In this document: piece after piece, positions 43,141-55,970 of the stretch
How the letters are laid out: every line of letters starts with the position of its first letter
Numbering within the stretch: the first letter of the stretch is position 1
Origin: Bombus terrestris
Lineage: Eukaryota; Arthropoda; Insecta; Hymenoptera; Apidae
Direction: 5' to 3'
NCBI RefSeq assembly: GCF_910591885.1
Contig: NW_025963628.1
Span: 140,587-204,586 of the forward strand
DNA: 64,000 nt
The notes under the pieces: generated by a model
Databases searched by the model: none
Told to the model about the DNA's origin: nothing
What the model saw: only the letters and a program-made list of their open reading frames with translations
Translations under genes and position numbers: made by a program

Positions 43141-43830
43141 TGGGACACCGTTGGACATCGTTGGACATCGTTGGACACCGTTGGACATCGTTGGACACCG
43201 TTGGACATCGTTGGACATCGTTGGACATCGTGGGACACCGTTGGACATCGTTGGACATCGTTGGACACCGTTGGACATCGTTGGACATCGTTGGACATCG
43301 TTGGACACCGTTGGACACCGTTGGACACCGTTGGACATCGTTGGACACCGTGGGACAACGTGGGACAACGTGGGACAACGTGGGACAACGTGGGACAACG
43401 TGGGACAACGTGGGACATCGTGGGACAACGTGGGACAACGTGGGACAACGTGGGACAACGTGGGACAACGTGGGACACCGTTGGACACCGTGGGACACCG
43501 TTGGACACCGTTGGACATCGTTGGACACCGTGGGACAACGTGGGACAACGTGGGACAACGTGGGACAACGTGGGACATCGTGGGACAACGTGGGACAACG
43601 TGGGACAACGTGGGACAACGTGGGACATCGTGGGACAACGTGGGACAACGTGGGACAACGTGGGACATCGTGGGACAACGTGGGACAACGTGGGACAACG
43701 TGGGACAAAGTGGGACAACGTGGGACACCGTTGGACACCGTTGGACACCGTTGGACACCGTTGGACATCGTTGGACACCGTGGGACAACGTGGGACAACG
43801 TGGGACAACGTGGGAAACCATGGAACAACG
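43111..43830 (+). repeat. 700-bp G-to-G cassette, copy 4
   Basis: G boxes lie at 43111 and 43811, the D/E block at 43141-43350 and L at 43701. It is 3,110 bp downstream of copy 3. A 710-bp relative runs from 53531 to 54241, and partial relatives start at 5431 and near 37091. Confidence 0.9.
43141..43350 (+). repeat. 210-bp D/E-rich block, copy 6
   Basis: The unit order is identical; the block sits in the fourth 700-bp cassette and opens the third, partial 3.11-kb copy. Confidence 0.95.
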
Positions 43831-44480
43831 TGGGACAACGTGGGACACCGTTGGACATCGTTGGACATCGTTGGACACCGTGGGACAACGTGGGACAACG
43901 TGGGACAACGTGGGACAACGTCGGACAACGTGGGACAACGTGGGACATCGTGGGACAACGTGGGACATCGTGGGACAACGTGGGACAACGTGGGACAACG
44001 TGGGACATCGTTGGACACCGTGGGACACCGTTGGACACCGTTGGACATCGTTGGACACCGTGGGACAACGTGGGACAACGTGGGACAACGTGGGAAACCA
44101 TGGAACAACGTGGGACAACGTGGGACACCGTTGGACATCGTTGGACATCGTTGGACACCGTGGGACAACGTGGGACAACGTGGGAAAACGTGGGACAACG
44201 TGGGACACCGTTGGACATCGCTGGACACCGTTGGACATCGTTGGACACCGTGGGACAACGTGGGACAACGTGGGACAACGTGGGACAACGTGGGACAACG
44301 TGGGACAACGTGGGACAACGTGGGAAAACGTGGGACAACGTGGGACACCGTTGGACATCGCTGGACACCGTTGGACATCGTTGGACACCGTGGGACAACG
44401 TGGGACAACGTGGGACAACGTGGGACAACGTGGGACAACGTGGGACAACGTGGGACAACGTGGGACAACGTGGGACAACG
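43141..44480 (+). repeat. 3.11-kb higher-order repeat, partial copy 3
   Basis: It matches copy 2 at an offset of 3,110 bp (L 43701, H 44321). The match breaks near 44,480, where A units replace the C D D D E D expected from 41,371. Confidence 0.88.
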
Positions 44481-47400
44481 TGGGACAACGTGGGACAACG
44501 TGGGACAACGTGGGACATCGTGGGACAACGTGGGACAACGTGGGACAACGTGGGACAACGTGGGACATCGTTGGACACCGTTGGACACCGTGGGACAACG
44601 TGGGACAACGTGGGACAACGTGGGACAACGTGGGACAACGTGGGACAACGTGGGACAACGTGGGACACCGTTGGACATCGTTGGACATCGTTGGACACCG
44701 TGGGACAACGTGGGACAACGTGGGACAACGTGGGACAACGTGGGAAACCATGGAACAACGTGGGACAACGTGGGACAACGTGGGACAACGTGGGACAACG
44801 TGGGACAACGTGGGACAACGTGGGACAACGTGGGACAACGTGGGACAACGTGGGACAACGTGGGACATCGTGGGACAACGTGGGACAACGTGGGACAACG
44901 TGGGACAACGTGGGACATCGTTGGACACCGTTGGACACCGTGGGACAACGTGGGACAACGTGGGACAACGTGGGACAACGTGGGACAACGTGGGACAACG
45001 TGGGACAACGTGGGACGACGTGGGACAACGTGGGACAACGTGGGACAACGTGGGACAACGTGGGACATCGTGGGACAACGTGGGACAACGTGGGACAACG
45101 TGAGACAACGTGGGACACCGTTGGACATCGTTGGACACCGTGGGACAACGTGGGACAACGTGGGACAACGTGGGACACCGTTGGACACCGTTGGACACCG
45201 TTGGACACCGTTGGACATCGTTGGACACCGTGGGACAACGTGGGACAACGTGGGAAACCATGGAACAACGTGGGACAACGTGGGACACCGTTGGACATCG
45301 TTGGACAACGTGGGACAACGTGGGACAACGTGGGACAACGTGGGACAACGTGGGACAACGTGGGACAACGTGGGACACCGTTGGACACCGTGGGACACCG
45401 TTGGACACCGTTGGACATCGTTGGACACCGTGGGACAACGTGGGACAACGTGGGACAACGTGGGACAACGTGGGACAACGTGGGACAACGTGGGACAACG
45501 TGGGACATCGTGGGACAACGTGGGACAACGTGGGACAACGTGGGACAACGTGGGACATCGTTGGACACCGTTGGACACCGTGGGACAACGTGGGACAACG
45601 TGGGACAACGTGGGACAACGTGGGACAACGTGGGACAACGTGGGACAACGTGGGACACCGTTGGACATCGTTGGACATCGTTGGACACCGTGGGACAACG
45701 TGGGACAACGTGGGACAACGTGGGACAACGTGGGACAACGTGGGACAACGTGGGACAACGTGGGACAACGTGGGACGACGTGGGACAACGTGGGACAACG
45801 TGGGACAACGTGGGACAACGTGGGACATCGTGGGACAACGTGGGACAACGTGGGACAACGTGGGACAACGTGGGACACCGTTGGACATCGTTGGACACCG
45901 TGGGACAACGTGGGACAACGTGGGACAACGTGGGACACCGTTGGACACCGTTGGACACCGTTGGACACCGTTGGACATCGTTGGACACCGTGGGACAACG
46001 TGGGACAACGTGGGACAACGTGGGAAACCATGGAACAACGTGGGACAACGTGGGACACCGTTGGACATCGTTGGACAACGTGGGACAACGTGGGACAACG
46101 TGGGACAACGTGGGACAACGTGGTACAACGTGGGACAACGTGGGACACCGTTGGACACCGTGGGACACCGTTGGACACCGTTGGACATCGTTGGACACCG
46201 TGGGACAACGTGGGACAACGTGGGACAACGTGGGACAACGTGGGACAACGTGGGACAACGTGGGACAACGTGGGACAACGTGGGACAACGTGGGACAACG
46301 TGGGACAACGTGGGACATCGTTTGACAACGTGGGACAACGTGGGACAACGTGGGAAAACGTGGGACAACGTGGGACAACGTGGGACAACGTGGGACAACG
46401 TGGGAAAACGTGGGACAACGTGGGACAACGTGGGACAACGTGGGACAACGTGGGACAACGTGGGACAACGTGGGACATCGTGGGACAACGTGGGACAACG
46501 TGGGACAACGTGGGACATCGTGGGACAACGTGGGACAACGTGGGACAACGTGGGACAAAGTGGGACAACGTGGGACACCGTTGGACACCGTTGGACACCG
46601 TTGGACACCGTTGGACATCGTTGGACACCGTGGGACAACGTGGGACAACGTGGGACAACGTGGGAAACCATGGAACAACGTGGGACAACGTGGGACACCG
46701 TTGGACATCGTTGGACATCGTTGGACACCGTGGGACAACGTGGGACAACGTGGGACAACGTGGGACAACGTCGGACAACGTGGGACAACGTGGGACATCG
46801 TGGGACAACGTGGGACAACGTGGGACAACGTGGGACAACGTGGGACACCGTTGGACACCGTGGGACACCGTTGGACACCGTTGGACATCGTTGGACACCG
46901 TGGGACAACGTGGGACAACGTGGGACAACGTGGGAAACCATGGAACAACGTGGGACAACGTGGGACACCGTTGGACATCGTTGGACATCGTTGGACACCG
47001 TGGGACAACGTGGGACAACGTGGGAAAACGTGGGACAACGTGGGACACCGTTGGACATCGCTGGACACCGTTGGACATCGTTGGACACCGTGGGACAACG
47101 TGGGACAACGTGGGACAACGTGGGACAACGTGGGACAACGTGGGACAACGTGGGACAACGTGGGACAACGTGGGAAAACGTGGGACAACGTGGGACACCG
47201 TTGGACATCGCTGGACACCGTTGGACATCGTTGGACACCGTGGGACAACGTGGGACAACGTGGGACAACGTGGGACAACGTGGGACAACGTGGGACAACG
47301 TGGGACAACGTGGGACAACGTGGGACAACGTGGGACAACGTGGGACAACGTGGGACAACGTGGGACATCGTGGGACAACGTGGGACAACGTGGGACAACG

Positions 47401-48020
47401 TGGGACATCGTTGGACACCGTTGGACACCGTGGGACAACGTGGGACAACGTGGGACAACGTGGGACAACGTGGGACAACGTGGGACAACGTGGGACAACG
47501 TGGGACACCGTGGGACATCGTTGGACATCGTTGGACACCGTGGGACAACGTGGGACAACGTGGGACAACGTGGGACAACGTGGGAAACCATGGAACAACG
47601 TGGGACAACGTGGGACAACGTGGGACAACGTGGGACAACGTGGGACAACGTGGGACAACGTGGGACAACGTGGGACAACGTGGGACAACGTGGGACATCG
47701 TGGGACAACGTGGGACAACGTGGGACAACGTGGGACAACGTGGGACATCGTTGGACACCGTTGGACACCGTGGGACAACGTGGGACAACGTGGGACAACG
47801 TGGGACAACGTGGGACAACGTGGGACAACGTGGGACAACGTGGGACGACGTGGGACAACGTGGGACAACGTGGGACAACGTGGGACAACGTGGGACATCG
47901 TGGGACAACGTGGGACAACGTGGGACAACGTGGGACAACGTGGGACACCGTTGGACATCGTTGGACACCGTGGGACAACGTGGGACAACGTGGGACAACG
48001 TGGGACAACGTGGGACATCG
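44481..48020 (+). repeat. Mosaic array with two M modules
   Basis: M units lie at 45011, 45771 and 47841 and P at 46321. About 44,300-45,150 resembles 47,160-47,970 and 54,700-55,600. After the P at 46321 the sequence runs P A A H, then jumps to a cassette-like end with L at 46551 and G at 46661, indicating a recombinant joint near 46,400-46,500. Confidence 0.8.
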
Positions 48021-51000
48021 TTTGACAACGTGGGACAACGTGGGACAACGTGGGAAAACGTGGGACAACGTGGGACAACGTGGGACAACGTGGGACAACG
48101 TGGGACAACGTGGGACAACGTGGGACAACGTGGGACAACGTGGGACAACGTGGGACAACGTGGGACAACGTGGGACAACGTGGGACAACGTGGGACAACG
48201 TGGGACAACGTGGGACAACGTGGGACAACGTTGGACACCGTGGGACACCGTTGGACACCGTTGGACATCGTTGGACACCGTGGGACAACGTGGGACAACG
48301 TGGGAAAACGTGGGACAACGTGGGACAACGTGGGACAACGTGGGACAACGTGGGACAACGTGGGACAACGTGGGACAACGTGGGACAACGTGGGACAACG
48401 TGGTACAACGTGGGACATCGTGGGACAACGTGGGACAACGTGGGACAACGTGGGACAACGTGGGACAACGTGGGACACCGTTGGACATCGTTGGACACCG
48501 TGGGACAACGTGGGACAACGTGGGCCAACGTGGGACACCGTTGGACACCGTTGGACACCGTTGGACACCGTTGGACATCGTTGGACACCGTGGGACAACG
48601 TGGGACAACGTGGGACAACGTGGGAAACCATGGAACAACGTGGGACAACGTGGGACACCGTTGGACATCGTTGGACAACGTGGGACAACGTGGGACAACG
48701 TGGGACAACGTGGGACAACGTGGGACAACGTGGGACAACGTGGGACACCGTTGGACACCGTGGGACACCGTTGGACACCGTTGGACATCGTTGGACACCG
48801 TGGGACAACGTGGGACAACGTGGGACAACGTGGGACAACGTGGGACAACGTGGGACAACGTGGGACAACGTGGGACATCGTGGGACAACGTGGGACAACG
48901 TGGGACCACGTGGGACACCGTTGGACACCGTTGGACACCGTTGGACACCGTTGGACACCGTTGGACATCGTTGGACACCGTGGGACAACGTGGGACAACG
49001 TGGGACAACGTGGGAAACCATGGAACAACGTGGGACAACGTGGGACACCGTTGGACATCGTTGGACATCGTTGGACACCGTGGGACAACGTGGGACAACG
49101 TGGGAAAACGTGGGACAACGTGGGACACCGTTGGACATCGCTGGACACCGTTGGACATCGTTGGACACCGTGGGACAACGTGGGACAACGTGGGACAACG
49201 TGGGACAACGTGGGACAACGTGGGACAACGTGGGACAACGTGGGACATCGTGGGACAACGTGGGACAACGTGGGACAACGTGGGACAACGTGGGACATCG
49301 TTGGACACCGTTGGACACCGTGGGACAACGTGGGACAACGTGGGACAACGTGGGACAACGTGGGACAACGTGGGACAACGTGGGACAACGTGGGACAACG
49401 TGGGACAACGTGGGACAACGTGGGACAACGTGGGACAACGTGGGACAACGTGGGACAACGTGGGACATCGTGGGACAACGTGGGACAACGTGGGACAACG
49501 TGGGCCAACGTGGGACAACGTGGGACACCGTTGGACATCGTTGGACACCGTGGGACAACGTGGGACAACGTGGGACAACGTGGGACACCGTTGGACACCG
49601 TTGGACACCGTTGGACACCGTTGGACATCGTTGGACACCGTGGGACAACGTGGGACAACGTGGGACAACGTGGGAAACCATGGAACAACGTGGGACAACG
49701 TGGGACACCGTTGGACATCGTTGGACAACGTGGGACAACGTGGGACAACGTGGGACAACGTGGGACAACGTGGGACAACGTGGGACATCGTGGGACAACG
49801 TGGGACAACGTGGGACAACGTGGGACAACGTGGGACATCGTTGGACACCGTGGGACAACGTGGGACAACGTGGGACAACGTGGGACAACGTGGGACAACG
49901 TGGGACATCGTGGGACAACGTGGGACAACGTGGGACAACGTGGGACAACGTGGGACACCGTTGGACAACGTGGGACACCGTTGGACATCGTTGGACACCG
50001 TGGGACAACGTGGGACAACGTGGGACCACGTGGGACAACGTGGGACAACGTGGGACAACGTGGGACAACGTGGGACAACGTGGGACAACGTGGGACATCG
50101 TGGGACAACGTGGGACAACGTGGGACACCGTTGGACATCGTTGGACACCGTGGGACACCGTGGGACAACGTGGGACAACGTGGGACAACGTGGGACAACG
50201 TGGGACAACGTGGGAAACCATGGAACAACGTGGGACAACGTGGGACACCGTTGGACATCGTTGGACAACGTGGGACAACGTGGGACATCGTTGGACACCG
50301 TGGGACAACGTGGGACAACGTGGGACAACGTGGGAAACCATGGAACAACGTGGGACAACGTGGGACACCGTTGGACATCGTTGGACATCGTTGGACACCG
50401 TGGGACAACGTGGGACAACGTGGGAAAACGTGGGACAACGTGGGACACCGTTGGACATCGCTGGACACCGTTGGACATCGTTGGACACCGTGGGACAACG
50501 TGGGACAACGTGGGACAACGTGGGACAACGTGGGACAACGTGGGACAACGTGGGACAACGTGGGACAACGTGGGACAACGTGGGACATCGTGGGACAACG
50601 TGGGACAACGTGGGACAACGTGGGACAACGTGGGACATCGTTGGACACCGTTGGACACCGTGGGACAACGTGGGACAACGTGGGACAACGTGGGACAACG
50701 TGGGACAACGTGGGACAACGTGGGACAACGTGGGACAACGTGGGACAACGTGGGACAACGTGGGACAACGTGGGACAACGTGGGACAACGTGGGACAACG
50801 TGGGACATCGTGGGACAACGTGGGACAACGTGGGACAACGTGGGCCAACGTGGGACAACGTGGGACACCGTTGGACATCGTTGGACACCGTGGGACAACG
50901 TGGGACAACGTGGGACAACGTGGGACACCGTTGGACACCGTTGGACACCGTTGGACACCGTTGGACATCGTTGGACACCGTGGGACAACGTGGGACAACG

Positions 51001-51970
51001 TGGGACAACGTGGGAAACCATGGAACAACGTGGGACAACGTGGGACACCGTTGGACATCGTTGGACAACGTGGGACAACGTGGGACAACGTGGGACAACG
51101 TGGGACAACGTGGGACAACGTGGGACATCGTGGGACAACGTGGGACAACGTGGGACAACGTGGGACAACGTGGGACATCGTTGGACACCGTGGGACAACG
51201 TGGGACAACGTGGGACAACGTGGGACAACGTGGGACAACGTGGGACATCGTGGGACAACGTGGGACAACGTGGGACAACGTGGGACAACGTGGGACACCG
51301 TTGGACAACGTGGGACACCGTTGGACATCGTTGGACACCGTGGGACAACGTGGGACAACGTGGGACCACGTGGGACAACGTGGGACAACGTGGGACAACG
51401 TGGGACAACGTGGGACAACGTGGGACAACGTGGGACATCGTGGGACAACGTGGGACAACGTGGGACACCGTTGGACATCGTTGGACACCGTGGGACACCG
51501 TGGGACAACGTGGGACAACGTGGGACAACGTGGGACAACGTGGGACAACGTGGGAAACCATGGAACAACGTGGGACAACGTGGGACACCGTTGGACATCG
51601 TTGGACAACGTGGGACAACGTGGGAAGACGTGGGACAACGTGGGACAACGTGGGACAACGTGGGACACCGTTGGACACCGTGGGACACCGTTGGACACCG
51701 TTGGACATCGTTGGACACCGTGGGACAACGCGGGACAACGTGGGACAACGTGGGACAACGTGGGACAACGTGGGACAACGTGGGACAACGTGGGACAACG
51801 TGGGACAACGTGGGACACCGTTGGACAACGTGGGACACCGTTGGACATCGTTGGACACCGTGGGACACCGTTGGACACCGTTGGACACCGTTGGACACCG
51901 TTGGACATCGTTGGACACCGTGGGACAACGTGGGACAACGTGGGACAACGTGGGAAACCATGGAACAACG
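48021..51970 (+). repeat. Right-hand 4-kb block, copy 1
   Basis: It begins with P and matches 55,971-59,870. Offsets drift from 7,950 (P, N 48401, R 48521) through 7,930 (R 49501) and 7,910 (R 50841) to 7,890 (S 51731). It contains an internal tandem duplication of 1,340 bp (R 49501 and 50841; G 49671 and 51011; J 50021 and 51361). Confidence 0.87.
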
Positions 51971-53170
51971 TGGGACAACGTGGGACACCGTTGGACATCG
52001 TTGGACATCGTTGGACACCGTGGGACAACGTGGGACAACGTGGGACAACGTGGGACAACGTGGGACAACGTCGGACAACGTGGGACAACGTGGGACATCG
52101 TGGGACAACGTGGGACAACGTGGGACAACGTGGGACAACGTGGGACAACGTGGGACACCGTTGGACACCGTGGGACACCGTTGGACACCGTTGGACATCG
52201 TTGGACACCGTGGGACAACGTGGGACAACGTGGGACAACGTGGGACAACGTGGGACATCGTGGGACAACGTGGGACAACGTGGGACAACGTGGGACAACG
52301 TGGGACATCGTGGGACAACGTGGGACAACGTGGGACAACGTGGGACATCGTGGGACAACGTGGGACAACGTGGGACAACGTGGGACAACGTGGGACAACG
52401 TGGGACACCGTTGGACACCGTTGGACACCGTTGGACACCGTTGGACATCGTTGGACACCGTGGGACAACGTGGGACAACGTGGGACAACGTGGGAAACCA
52501 TGGAACAACGTGGGACAACGTGGGACACCGTTGGACATCGTTGGACATCGTTGGACACCGTGGGACAACGTGGGACAACGTGGGACAACGTGGGACAACG
52601 TCGGACAACGTGGGACAACGTGGGACAACGTGGGACAACGTGGGACAACGTGGGACAACGTGGGACAACGTGGGACAACGTCGGACAACGTGGGACATCG
52701 TGGGACAACGTGGGACAACGTGGGACAACGTGGGACAACGTGGGACAACGTGGGACACCGTTGGACACCGTGGGACACCGTTGGACACCGTTGGACATCG
52801 TTGGACACCGTGGGACAACGTGGGACAACGTGGGACAACGTGGGACAACGTGGGACAACGTGGGACAACGTGGGACACCGTTGGACATCGTTGGACAACG
52901 TTGGACAACGTGGGACAACGTGGGACAACGTGGGACAACGTGGGACAACGTGGGACAACGTGGGACACCGTTGGACAACGTGGGACAACGTGGGACATCG
53001 TGGGACAACGTGGGACAACGTGGGACAACGTGGGACAACGTGGGACAACGTGGGACACCGTTGGACATCGTTGGACACCGTGGGACACCGTGGGACAACG
53101 TGGGACAACGTGGGACAACGTGGGACAACGTGGGACAACGTGGGAAACCATGGAACAAAGTGGGACAACG

Positions 53171-53300
53171 TGGGACACCGTTGGACATCGTTGGACATCG
53201 TTGGACACCGTTGGACATCGTTGGACACCGTTGGACATCGTTGGACATCGTTGGACACCGTTGGACACCGTTGGACACCGTTGGACATCGTTGGACACCG
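53171..53300 (+). repeat. D/E-rich block, 130-bp deletion derivative
   Basis: The order is C E E D E D E E D D D E D, that is, the 210-bp block with eight internal units lost in register. It follows a G box at 53141 whose G' unit reads tggaacaaag. Confidence 0.9.
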
Positions 53301-53560
53301 TGGGACAACGTGGGACAACGTGGGACAACGTGGGACAACGTGGGACAACGTGGGACAACGTGGGACATCGTGGGACAACGTGGGACAACGTGGGACAACG
53401 TGGGACAACGTGGGACATCGTTGGACACCGTTGGACACCGTGGGACAACGTGGGACAACGTGGGACAACGTGGGACAACGTGGGACAACGTGGGACAACG
53501 TGGGACAACGTGGGACAACGTGGGACAACGTGGGAAACCATGGAACAACGTGGGACAACG

Positions 53561-53770
53561 TGGGACACCGTTGGACATCGTTGGACATCGTTGGACACCG
53601 TTGGACATCGTTGGACACCGTTGGACATCGTTGGACATCGTTGGACATCGTGGGACACCGTTGGACATGGTTGGACATCGTTGGACACCGTTGGACATCG
53701 TTGGACATCGTTGGACATCGTTGGACACCGTTGGACACCGTTGGACACCGTTGGACATCGTTGGACACCG
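53561..53770 (+). repeat. 210-bp D/E-rich block, copy 7
   Basis: It is full length, with one private change: unit 53661 reads ttggacatgg, losing its CpG. An L unit follows at 54131, 570 bp from the block start. Confidence 0.93.
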
Positions 53771-55970
53771 TGGGACAACGTGGGACAACGTGGGACAACG
53801 TGGGACAACGTGGGACAACGTGGGACAACGTGGGACAACGTGGGACAACGTCGGACAACGTGGGACAACGTGGGACATCGTGGGACAACGTGGGACAACG
53901 TGGGACAACGTGGGACAACGTGGGACAACGTGGGACACCGTTGGACACCGTGGGACACCGTTGGACACCGTAGGACATCGTTGGACACCGTGGGACACCG
54001 TGGGACATCGTGGGACAACGTGGGACAACGTGGGACAACGTGGGACAACGTGGGACATCGTGGGACAACGTGGGACAACGTGGGACAACGTGGGACATCG
54101 TGGGACAACGTGGGACAACGTGGGACAACGTGGGACAAAGTGGGACAACGTGGGACACCGTTGGACACCGTTGGACACCGTTGGACACCGTTGGACATCG
54201 TTGGACACCGTGGGACAACGTGGGACAACGTGGGACAACGTGGGAAACCATGGAACAACGTGGGACAACGTGGGACACCGTTGGACATCGTTGGACATCG
54301 TTGGACACCGTGGGACAACGTGGGACAACGTGGGACAACGTGGGACAACGTCGGACAACGTGGGACAACGTGGGACATCGTGGGACAACGTGGGACAACG
54401 TGGGACAACGTGGGACAACGTGGGACAACGTGGGACACCGTTGGACACCGTGGGACACCGTTGGACACCGTTGGACATCGTTGGACACCGTGGGACAACG
54501 TGGGACAACGTGGGACAACGTGGGAAACCATGGAACAACGTGGGACAACGTGGGACACCGTTGGACATCGTTGGACATCGTTGGACACCGTGGGACAACG
54601 TGGGACAACGTGGGAAAACGTGGGACAACGTGGGACACCGTTGGACATCGCTGGACACCGTTGGACATCGTTGGACACCGTGGGACAACGTGGGACAACG
54701 TGGGACAACGTGGGACAACGTGGGACAACGTGGGACAACGTGGGACAACGTGGGACAACGTGGGACAACGTGGGACACCGTTGGACATCGATGGACACCG
54801 TTGGACATCGTTGGACACCGTGGGACAACGTGGGACAACGTGGGACAACGTGGGACAACGTGGGACAACGTGGGACAACGTGGGACAACGTGGGACAACG
54901 TGGGACAACGTGGGACAACGTGGGACAACGTGGGACAACGTGGGACATCGTGGGACAACGTGGGACAACGTGGGACAACGTGGGACAACGTGGGACATCG
55001 TTGGACACCGTTGGACACCGTGGGACAACGTGGGACAACGTGGGACAACGTGGGACAACGTGGGACAACGTGGGACAACGTGGGACAACGTGGGACACCG
55101 TTGGACATCGTTGGACATCGTTGGACACCGTGGGACAACGTGGGACAACGTGGGACAACGTGGGACAACGTGGGAAACCATGGAACAACGTGGGACAACG
55201 TGGGACAACGTGGGACAACGTGGGACAACGTGGGACAACGTGGGACAACGTGGGACAACGTGGGACAACGTGGGACAACGTGGGACATCGTGGGACAACG
55301 TGGGACAACGTGGGACAACGTGGGACAACGTGGGACATCGTTGGACACCGTTGGACACCGTGGGACAACGTGGGACAACGTGGGACAACGTGGGACAACG
55401 TGGGACAACGTGGGACAACGTGGGACGACGTGGGACAACGTGGGACAACGTGGGACAACGTGGGACAACGTGGGACATCGTGGGACAACGTGGGACAACG
55501 TGGGACAACGTGGGACAACGTGGGACACCGTTGGACATCGTTGGACACCGTGGGACAACGTGGGACAACGTGGGACAACGTGGGACACCGTTGGACACCG
55601 TTGGACACCGTTGGACACCGTTGGACATCGTTGGACACCGTGGGACAACGTGGGACAACGTGGGACAACGTGGGAAACCATGGAACAACGTGGGACAACG
55701 TGGGACACCGTTGGACATCGTTGGACAACGTGGGACAACGTGGGACAACGTGGGACAACGTGGGACAACGTGGGACAACGTGGGACAACGTGGGACACCG
55801 TTGGACACCGTGGGACACCGTTGGACACCGTTGGACATCGTTGGACACCGTGGGACAACGTGGGACAACGTGGGACAACGTGGGACAACGTGGGACAACG
55901 TGGGACAACGTGGGACAACGTGGGACAACGTGGGACAACGTGGGACAACGTGGGACAACGTGGGACATCG

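Larger units (their letters stand above)
51971..55970 (+). repeat. Mosaic array between right-hand blocks
   Basis: It contains the K pair (52601, 52681), the short and full D/E blocks at 53171 and 53561, the private unit taggacatcg at 53971, L at 54131 and M at 55421. The unit atggacaccg at 54791 is an I-position variant. No unique sequence is present. Confidence 0.82.
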
